Assembly (NCBI GenBank): GCA_003560215.1
Contig: PWIY01000024.1
Span: 1 to 7,885 of the forward strand
Length of the DNA: 7,885 nt
Direction: 5' to 3'
Origin: Bacteroidales bacterium
Lineage (GTDB): Bacteria; Bacteroidota; Bacteroidia; Bacteroidales; UBA7960
The notes under the pieces were generated by a model. That model saw only the letters and a program-made list of their open reading frames with translations. It was not told where the DNA came from and did no database searches. A program made the translations under genes and the position numbers. Positions 1 to 6,600 of the stretch are shown in pieces. Every line of letters starts with the position of its first letter. The stretch's first letter is position 1.

Positions 1-308
1 CCATCGGCGTCGGAATCGGACAATACAATGGAGGCGGAATGCGGCAGGCTCCGGATGCAAAACCCGACGACGGACTGTTCGACGTCACCCTGATCAAGGA
101 TCTCAGCAAATGGTCGGTGATCGCCAATGTCCGGCGCCTCTATGATGGAACAATTAAAAAGCACAAACGGGTTGTGACCCAAACCGCCAAAACAATTCAC
201 ATCGAATGCGATCAGCCTGTGTTGCTGGAAGCAGACGGGGAATCACTGGGGCACTCTCCCTTTACCTTCGAAATCATCCCCAGGAGTGTCCGGGTGGTAA
301 TCAATTGA
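1..308 (+). CDS. Diacylglycerol/lipid kinase, YegS/BmrU family (C-terminal part, 5' partial)
   Basis: The frame is open from the left edge (first full codon at 3) to the TGA at 306-308, about 101 residues. It reads GIGQYNGGGMRQAPDAKPDD near its beginning, followed by GLFDV and later LLEADGE, SLGHSPF and a closing P-x-SVRVVIN. The G-rich GGGM, the 'AP-A-PDDGLFDV' box and the late 'EADGE' box are the conserved C-terminal beta-rich region of the diacylglycerol kinase / YegS / BmrU lipid kinase family. Members phosphorylate diacylglycerol or related lipids with ATP at the cytoplasmic membrane face. The N-terminal nucleotide-binding half with its GGDGT motif lies outside the window, so substrate and activity cannot be judged. 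The ATG at 39 is an internal methionine within the conserved box and not the start. The glycyl-tRNA synthetase gene follows after 47 bases on the same strand. Confidence 0.85.
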   Translation, partial: IGVGIGQYNGGGMRQAPDAKPDDGLFDVTLIKDLSKWSVIANVRRLYDGTIKKHKRVVTQTAKTIHIECDQPVLLEADGESLGHSPFTFEIIPRSVRVVIN

Positions 309-355
309 ACAAACAAAAAGTCAAGGTATAGAAAACACGCATCAAAAAACATATT

Positions 356-1888
356 ATGGCCAAAGGCGAAGACATTTTCAAGAAGATCATTGCGCATTGC
401 AAGGAATACGGGTTTATCTTCCCCTCCAGTGAGATCTATGACGGGCTGAGTGCCGTTTACGACTACGGGCAAAACGGGGCGGAGCTGAAAAACAACATCA
501 AGGATTACTGGTGGAGATCCATGGTTCAGTACCATGAAAATATCGTGGGGCTTGATTCGGCCATCTTTATGCACCCCACGGTCTGGAAGGCATCCGGACA
601 CCTTGAGGCATTCAACGATCCGCTGATCGACAACAGGGATTCAAAGAAAAGATACAGGGCAGACGTCCTGATCGAAGACCATCTGGCCAAGCTGGAAGAA
701 AAGATCGAAAAGGAGGTCAGTAAAGCCGCCAAAAAATTCGGCGACAGTTTTGACGAAAAGATGTTCCGGGAAACCAACCCCAGGGTACAGGCCAACCAGA
801 CAAAGATCGACGAAATCAAAAGCCGTTTTGTACCGGCCCTTGAAAATGAAAACCTGGAGGATCTCCGGCAACTCATTGAAGATCTTGGCATTGCCTGCCC
901 TGTTTCGGGGTCACGCAACTGGACAGACGTCAGGCAGTTCAACCTGATGTTCAGCACACAAATGGGCTCGGCCAGCGACGGGGCATCAAAAATCTACCTG
1001 CGCCCGGAAACCGCCCAGGGCATCTTTGTAAACTACCTGAATGTACAGAAAACCGGACGAAAAAAGCTTCCTTTCGGCATCGCCCAGATCGGCAAGGCCT
1101 TCAGGAATGAGATCGTGGCCCGCCAGTTCATATTCAGGATGCGTGAATTTGAACAAATGGAGATGCAGTTTTTCGTCAGACCGGGGCAGGAAACAGAATG
1201 GTTTGAATACTGGAAGGAAGAACGAATGCGCTGGCACCTCGCTCTCGGGATCCCGGAAGAAAGATTTCGTGTACACACCCATGAAAAGCTGGCCCATTAT
1301 GCCAATGCAGCCGTGGATATTGAATTCAATTTTCCTTTTGGATTCAAGGAGCTGGAAGGCGTTCACTCCCGTACCGATTTTGACCTGGGAGCCCACCAGA
1401 AGTTTTCCGGGAAAAAATTGCAGTATTACGATCCGGAAACCGAAGAAAGCTATGTGCCCTATGTGGTGGAAACATCCATTGGCCTGGATCGCACCTTTCT
1501 GGCCATCCTGACACACGCCTACAAAGAGGAAACCCTGGAAGACGGATCGGAACGGGTGGTCATGAATATCCCTCCGGCCCTTGCTCCCGTAAAAGTAGCC
1601 GTGCTTCCCCTGGTGAAAAAAGACGGGCTTCCTGAAAAAGGCAGGGAGATTTTTGACCGGCTGAAATATGACTTTCACTGCCAGTACGAAGATAAAGACG
1701 CCATTGGCAGAAGGTACCGCAGGCAGGATGCCATCGGCACACCTTATTGCATTACCATCGACCATCAAACCCTGGAAGACAACACCGTTACCATCAGGGA
1801 GCGCGACAGCATGAAACAGGAGCGCATCCCCATTGAAAAAATAGCCGGCGTGGTTGCTGAGCGTACCGATTTGCGTCCCACGCACTGA
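356..1888 (+). CDS. glyS: Glycyl-tRNA synthetase (single-chain, class II, homodimeric type)
   Basis: This 510-residue enzyme charges tRNA-Gly with glycine using ATP, in the cytoplasm. The order matches the single-chain GlyRS: a catalytic start GFIFPSSEIYDG (19-30) and YDYG (35-38), then WKASGH (77-82). Next comes a charged helical insertion (about 95-190) typical of this type. RPETAQG (216-222) and FRNEI (249-253) lead into motif 2, ending in REFEQMEMQFF (263-273). Motif 3 is around GLDR (376-379). An HGTP-type anticodon-binding domain (about 408-500) includes the conserved RYRRQDAIGTPYC. The length and wording are those of Bacteroidota enzymes, not the alpha2-beta2 GlyQ/GlyS tetramer. The ATG at 356 is preferred because MAKGEDIFKKI matches the family's N-terminus. 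It is preceded by A-rich sequence and no Shine-Dalgarno. All catalytic motifs look intact. Some annotation schemes name it glyQS. Confidence 0.97.
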   Translation: MAKGEDIFKKIIAHCKEYGFIFPSSEIYDGLSAVYDYGQNGAELKNNIKDYWWRSMVQYHENIVGLDSAIFMHPTVWKASGHLEAFNDPLIDNRDSKKRYRADVLIEDHLAKLEEKIEKEVSKAAKKFGDSFDEKMFRETNPRVQANQTKIDEIKSRFVPALENENLEDLRQLIEDLGIACPVSGSRNWTDVRQFNLMFSTQMGSASDGASKIYLRPETAQGIFVNYLNVQKTGRKKLPFGIAQIGKAFRNEIVARQFIFRMREFEQMEMQFFVRPGQETEWFEYWKEERMRWHLALGIPEERFRVHTHEKLAHYANAAVDIEFNFPFGFKELEGVHSRTDFDLGAHQKFSGKKLQYYDPETEESYVPYVVETSIGLDRTFLAILTHAYKEETLEDGSERVVMNIPPALAPVKVAVLPLVKKDGLPEKGREIFDRLKYDFHCQYEDKDAIGRRYRRQDAIGTPYCITIDHQTLEDNTVTIRERDSMKQERIPIEKIAGVVAERTDLRPTH

Positions 1889-1945
1889 AGGGATAACAAG
1901 GGGTAACAAGGAATCCGGCAGGGGATACCGGCAGGGATCCGGGAT
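1889..1945 (+). repeat. Short degenerate tandem direct repeats between glyS and the polyprenyl synthase gene
   Basis: Two small families of direct repeats sit back to back just after the glyS stop. The first is GGATAACAAG (1891-1900) followed at once by GGGTAACAAG (1901-1910), with one mismatch. The second is CCGGCAGGGGATA (1915-1927), then CCGGCAGGGAT (1928-1938), then the shortened CCGGGAT (1939-1945), so each copy decays from the one before. An imperfect stem can be drawn between AATCCGG (1912-1918) and CCGGGATT (1939-1946) with one bulged base. I saw no run of T typical of an intrinsic terminator. The purine-rich tract ends at the -33 element of the downstream promoter. Function is unknown; replication slippage is the simplest origin. 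Confidence 0.6.
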
Positions 1946-1976
1946 TTGCAATTCTCCGCCACATCCCTTAAGTTTG
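1945..1976 (+). promoter_or_regulatory. Bacteroidota-type promoter (TTTG -33 / TAAGTTTG -7)
   Basis: TTTG at 1945-1948 and TAAGTTTG at 1969-1976 are separated by 20 bases. This matches the known Bacteroidota primary-sigma consensus of TTTG or TTG at -33 and TAnnTTTG at -7. Transcription would start only about 5-8 bases after 1976. That leaves a very short leader before the ATG at 1994, and the A-rich stretch GATAAAAATCAG directly before that ATG fits translation initiation in this phylum. The promoter lets the polyprenyl synthase gene be transcribed independently of glyS. It also makes a TTG start at 1946 implausible, since that codon lies inside the -33 element. Confidence 0.6.
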
Positions 1977-1993
1977 ATAAAAATCAGACCGGC

Positions 1994-2965
1994 ATGACAC
2001 TTGAAGAGATCAAGGCACCTGTTGACCATCACATGAGAACCTTTGAAAAGAGGTTCAGGGACTCCATGAAAAGCAAAGTGCCCTTGCTGGATAAGGTCAC
2101 CCGGTACATTGTCAAGCGCAAAGGGAAACAACTCCGCCCGCTTTTTGTATTCTTCTCTGCAGATATTTACGGAGAGATCTCAGATAGAACCTACCGGGCT
2201 GCCTCCCTGATCGAACTCCTTCATACCGCCACCCTGATTCACGACGATGTGGTGGACGACTCCAATGAACGACGGGGGTTTTTCTCGCTGAATGCGTTGT
2301 GGAAAAACAAAATTTCGGTTTTGGTCGGAGATTATCTGTTATCCAGAGGATTGCTCCTGAGCCTGGATCACAATGATTTTGACATGCTGAAGATTGTGTC
2401 AGGATCGGTCCGTGAGATGAGCGAAGGGGAACTGATGCAGATAGAAAAAGCAAGACACCTGGACATCAAGGAGGAAGTCTATTATGAGATCATCCGGAAA
2501 AAAACCGCTTCACTGATCACCGCCTGCCTGGCTTGCGGGGCCACATCGGCCGATGCTCCCGCTGAACAGGTCGACTTATTGCGCCGCATCGGTGAAAATG
2601 CGGGGGTGGCCTTTCAGATTAAAGATGACATTTTGGATTTTGAAAAAGACCGCGTAAAAGGCAAACCCTCCGGTGTTGACATCAGGGATCAGAAAATGAC
2701 CCTTCCGCTGATTTACCTCCTCAGCAATGCATCCTTGCGTGAAAAGCGATGGATCATCAATACCGTGAAAAACCACAATCAGGATCCGGAAAGAGTATCA
2801 GAACTGATCCGCATGGTGCATGACCGCGGCGGCACCGAATATGCCGGCAAGTATATGCATCAATACAAAGAGCAGGCACTGGAGCTGATGGAATCCCTCC
2901 CTGATGTGCCCGCCAGAAATTCTCTAAGGAAGCTGATTGAATTCACTGTCAGCCGCAACCGATAA
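1994..2965 (+). CDS. ispB: Long-chain polyprenyl diphosphate synthase (IspB-like trans-isoprenyl synthase)
   Basis: A 323-residue enzyme that condenses isopentenyl diphosphate units onto an allylic diphosphate, probably to build the side chain of menaquinone. Visible motifs are GKQLRP (44-49), the first aspartate-rich motif DDVVDD (84-89) within HTATLIHDDVVDDSNERRG, GD at 112-113, KTASL (170-174), and the second aspartate-rich motif DDILD (211-215), followed by K-P and D-x-K-TLPLIY. Alanine 79, five residues before the first motif, is small instead of aromatic, which is the family's sign of a long product. The C-terminus LPDVPARNSL...SRNR resembles E. coli IspB. An in-frame TTG at 1946 would add 16 residues, but the ATG at 1994 fits the family N-terminus (MTLEEIK..) and the promoter placement. 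The exact chain length is not readable. The 3' end overlaps the opposite mechanosensitive channel gene by 42 bases. Confidence 0.92.
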   Translation: MTLEEIKAPVDHHMRTFEKRFRDSMKSKVPLLDKVTRYIVKRKGKQLRPLFVFFSADIYGEISDRTYRAASLIELLHTATLIHDDVVDDSNERRGFFSLNALWKNKISVLVGDYLLSRGLLLSLDHNDFDMLKIVSGSVREMSEGELMQIEKARHLDIKEEVYYEIIRKKTASLITACLACGATSADAPAEQVDLLRRIGENAGVAFQIKDDILDFEKDRVKGKPSGVDIRDQKMTLPLIYLLSNASLREKRWIINTVKNHNQDPERVSELIRMVHDRGGTEYAGKYMHQYKEQALELMESLPDVPARNSLRKLIEFTVSRNR

Positions 2966-3652
2966 TACTTTTTTGATCCTTTCCGCCACAAGGGCACCCT
3001 GGCTTCGTATATGTGTATAAAAGCTGAGATGAAGCCGGTATGTTCCGTCTGCTTCCTCCACGATATCAACCGAGGGTGAAGATCCGGTAATCCAGGGCAT
3101 GGCTATCAGTTCTTTTTCGGCCAGACGCTTGCAGGCTTCAGGATCGCGAATGGCAGGCAGCGAAAGCTTAAGGTGGTGGGGCAGGCTCTCATCACTGTCG
3201 GGCGGGAGCACAATCATTTCTTTATTGATGCGGGAGTAAGGGATCCTGACAACCTCCCCTTTTTCATTGACCAGCACCAGCGACCGGGCTCCCAGCGACC
3301 TGATATATCCTTCTGCAAACGGGGCTTTGATAAAACGTCCTGTCTCCAGTGATCTCTCTGCCTTCAGCAAAACCCCTGCCAGAAAATCCCGGAACACAAA
3401 CCATGCAAACGCACCAAGTAACAAAACAGTTGCAACCCACAGAATGAGATCATAATACACCAAACCACCGAACAGAATGCTGAGCCCCCAAAATACATAA
3501 CCGATCCAGATCAGCAACTCCGCCACCGGAAGCAGGGCCAGTATCGTGCTGCGAAGGGTTTTGCGTCTGATCAGAACCCTGGCGACCCTGGCCAGCAGCC
3601 TGAACAGGCCAAACACAAATAAGCCGGCAAACAGAAAAAACAAAAGGTTCAT
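2924..3652 (-). CDS. Compact MscS-family mechanosensitive ion channel
   Basis: A 242-residue predicted inner-membrane protein. Hydrophobic helices lie at about 2-20, 37-62 and 66-86. A beta-domain follows, with RDFLAGVLLKAERSLETGRF (88-107), in which LAGVLL and the G-x-[FY]-[IV] turn align by eye with the stretch after the pore helix in MscS. The family's V-x-IPxS box appears as VVRIPYSRI (134-142). The soluble C-terminal part (about 155-235) is alpha/beta and resembles the MscS vestibule. MscS channels open when membrane tension rises on hypo-osmotic shock and release ions and small solutes. Here the beta-domain is slightly shortened, and tyrosine replaces the usual asparagine in IPNS. The start ATG overlaps the stop of the transporter-ATPase gene (ATGA), so the two are probably translated together, with the A-rich AAAAGCAAACAAACGATT upstream. 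The gene ends inside the convergent polyprenyl synthase gene. The family call is good, but gating is unproven. Confidence 0.82.
   Translation of the reverse strand: MNLLFFLFAGLFVFGLFRLLARVARVLIRRKTLRSTILALLPVAELLIWIGYVFWGLSILFGGLVYYDLILWVATVLLLGAFAWFVFRDFLAGVLLKAERSLETGRFIKAPFAEGYIRSLGARSLVLVNEKGEVVRIPYSRINKEMIVLPPDSDESLPHHLKLSLPAIRDPEACKRLAEKELIAMPWITGSSPSVDIVEEADGTYRLHLSFYTHIRSQGALVAERIKKVLSVAADSEFNQLP
3649..3652 (-). promoter_or_regulatory. ATGA stop/start overlap (translational coupling)
   Basis: On the minus strand the four bases ATGA contain both the start codon of the MscS-like gene (3652-3650) and the TGA stop of the transporter-ATPase gene (3651-3649). Such overlaps usually mean that ribosomes ending one gene restart on the next, which keeps the two products in fixed proportion. 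This supports a single operon. Confidence 0.85.
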
Positions 3653-6600
3653 AATCGTTTGTTTGCTTTTAACAGTTCAACCAGATAAAGATCAAGTCCG
3701 GGACGGATGGCGTAAATGCTGTCAAACTTTTCTGTGAGTACGCCCGTCCTGACCAATGTGCGGATGTCTGCTGCAACCTTTTCCTTCGGGACTTCAGTAT
3801 TCTGGGCCAGCTTTTCAATTGAAAAGCGGCGGTTTACCACAAACTGATGCACATAGAACCATTGTTCCGGGGTCAGCCGTTCAAAAACAGCCGGATCAGG
3901 CAGCCGGAGAGAATCCATGATCAGTGTTTTGCCTGAAACTTTTTTAATGGAGGCAAGCCACAGTATGGTGGCTGTTCCCGGGTTCCCGCGCGAAAGATCA
4001 AACAGTTTGTTAAAGAGCCTGGCCTGATCCCAGGCGCTCATCCGGTCTTCATCCTTTTTGTCGTATTTCAGTTTCATTCCCCCTGCCTGGTGTCTCAACA
4101 GAAGCATGTCCTTGAGTTCCCTGGCATCAAAAGGTGCACAGTTCACTGTGGCCAGCGAATAACGCATCAGCATGGTTTGCCGGTCAATGAGCCGCAGGGC
4201 ATGAATGTTCACATTGAGGATGAAAAGACATTTATGACCAAAACGGTCGATCAGCCCTTTAATCATTTCAATCACGACATCGCCGCCAGGTCGTCTTTCC
4301 CACCAGAGCCCCAGATCCTGTATGATGATCACCTTGCCGGCCGGCAGTGCACGGAACACGTCATCAAGGTTTTTGTTCCGGACCCCCAGGGCTTCCTGTA
4401 GTTTACGGTTAAACAGCTCCAGGTCAGCCGAACAAGACTGGGGGGCGCGCAAAGAATGAACCTGATCCTTGGTAAAATGCTGGTCCGCCATTTTTTTTGA
4501 CAGGGAAGACTTTCCCGAACTCCGTTCTCCGGTAATGATCAGTGCCCCGGGAAACCCTGATTTAAAACGCTGAATGGCACGGGAACAATCTGCAACCTCG
4601 CTGCTCATACCGACCCAGAAGTCCTCCCCGGCTCCTGACTGCCCCGAAAACAGTGAGGCATAGTAAAACGGAAGTTCTTTCATCAGACCAGTTGCCGGTG
4701 TAATGGCTTCCACAAAGGAGAGAATATCCTGGTTTGATCCGTAACCCGGCCGGTCCGACTGCTCTACATGACTTACCCACAACTGCCCTTCACTCTTGCT
4801 GTACAGCACATCCACAAAACGATCTCGGGTTTTGTCCTTCAGCCTGGTCAGGTTCCGCTGAAAACGATTGCTCAGGGCACCGTTCTCAGCTTCTTTCACC
4901 TTTTTCTTCACTGCCATGCTATTTTTACTGATGGTGGATGAAGACAATGGTTCAAACCCTTTCTTTAAGCCGGTTTCAAAAGCCTCTTCCACTGTTTCTC
5001 CTACTTTCCGGATCTTTTCTTTCTCACCGGATATCTTGCTGAGAAAATTCTTAACGAGTATTTTAGACTGCTGATGACGATCATGCTGCTGATCAGAATC
5101 GTCTTCCTTGCTTTCGTTGTCAAGACTGAAATTGAGCAGGCGAACCATGTCTTTGATCGAAGTCACCCTTTGCTGCAACTGCTGCTCAGCTTCGTGGGCT
5201 TTCCTGGCCGTATGGTCAATGAGTTCTGCACCAATGAAATAATCGATGGTTTTCCTGAAACTGACCACGACCCGTTCTGTTTCCGCAAAAGCCGCATCCT
5301 GAATCTTTTCGTCCAGTTGCTCCCCGCTGATCTCTATTTTGTCAGGAATATCAAGCAGCACTTCCCGGATTTCAGCATACAGTTTCAGGAAAGAAGCATG
5401 GACAGGCAAAGCCTGAAAACCTGAATGCTCGAGCCGCTTTATTTTGGCAAGATGGATATCTTCCTCCGACAACAACTCCCCGGCAAACTGTTCAAATTGT
5501 TCAACCTGCCGCAACATCACTGATTCAAGGGAGGCACGGAAATCGCGGCAATATTTACGAATCTTTGCATGGATCCTGCTCTTCAGGGAAAGCACAAAAA
5601 AGTCAAGGATTGCCTTATTGACAAATCCCCCCAGGTTTTTCTCCCAGGTATCCGCAAAGCCTGCTATTTCTTTAACCAGCATTGGATCCTGCTTAAAATA
5701 AACCCTGAAGTTTCTGCTCCTGATATTGGCTCCGGTACTTTCCAGGTGGAAGTTGAACTGCTGCAGGTCATTGACAAGTTCATCAAACAATTTTTGCCCT
5801 GCCTCGTAATAGAATTTTTTTCCCTCGTTATCGATCAGCTGCACCTTTGCGGCAAGGCGGCTTCGTTCCAGGCGGATCCGTTCCAGGTTTCTTGCCCGGT
5901 TACCGGGATCCAGCCGCGATTTTTCGATCAGTTCATGAATCCCGTTGAATAGCTTCCGCACCTCAACCACTTCCGAAAAAGTATATTTGGCAAAGTCCTC
6001 CATGAAACGGTGAATGCTGTGCAACCTGTTATGGTAAAGGAAGAAGCGGGCTGCAGGAATAACATTGATCTTATGAGAGACCGGTTTTCCGGTCACTGAA
6101 GCGACAACAATCTTACCCGCCTTATATAGCGTGGTCCGAAGCCTGTCATGTTTTCTGAACACAAATTCTTTCCGGGTCAACCTGATACGGATCTTTTCCG
6201 GCATCACATTGATCATGGCACGTAATTCATCCAGATATTCATTGTTGGCCGTTTCCAGCATTTCCCGGATCTCGGTAATCCGCCGGGTACGCATCAGCTG
6301 GATGTGTCGCTGCGAGTGGAAGGAAAAATCATTCAAAACTTTAAGAAAGGCCCGGGAACGTTGATCCGGACTCTGTTTCTCCGCGGCTTTCTTTAAAGAA
6401 TCAATCGTTTTGAGGGAAAAATTTTCCAGCTCCCGGAAAAATTGTTGATTCTTCTCCAGGATGTGTTCAGGGCACTGCCCATAATATTTTTCCAGGAAAC
6501 GGACGGCAGACCGGCCGATGTTATGCACTTCGTTGGCAATGATCTCCCGTGAAGAAAGTTTCAGGCTGCTCAGCACATCGAATGAAGGACGCTTCGGTTC

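Noticed and set aside
309..355. Promoter for glyS in the gap after the lipid kinase gene
   Set aside because: TTG at 305-307 and TATAG at 327-331 have roughly the right spacing, but there is no TAnnTTTG element, so read-through from upstream is equally possible.
1912..1946. Intrinsic terminator after glyS
   Set aside because: The AATCCGG/CCGGGATT stem is imperfect with a loop of about 20 bases and no T-run; the pairing is probably a by-product of the direct repeats.
1946..1993. TTG at 1946 as start of the polyprenyl synthase (16 extra residues)
   Set aside because: The extra residues have no family resemblance, and the codon overlaps the -33 element of a good promoter; the ATG at 1994 fits the usual N-terminus.
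986..2131. Long minus-strand open frame of 381 codons opposite glyS
   Set aside because: It is antisense to the strongly conserved GlyRS gene and crosses into the next gene. Its sequence has no recognisable domain and the low-quality composition of a shadow frame.
4090..4401. Plus-strand open frame opposite the ATPase domain
   Set aside because: It lies entirely antisense to the Walker A/B region, has no domain signal and no promoter, so it is a shadow of the real gene.
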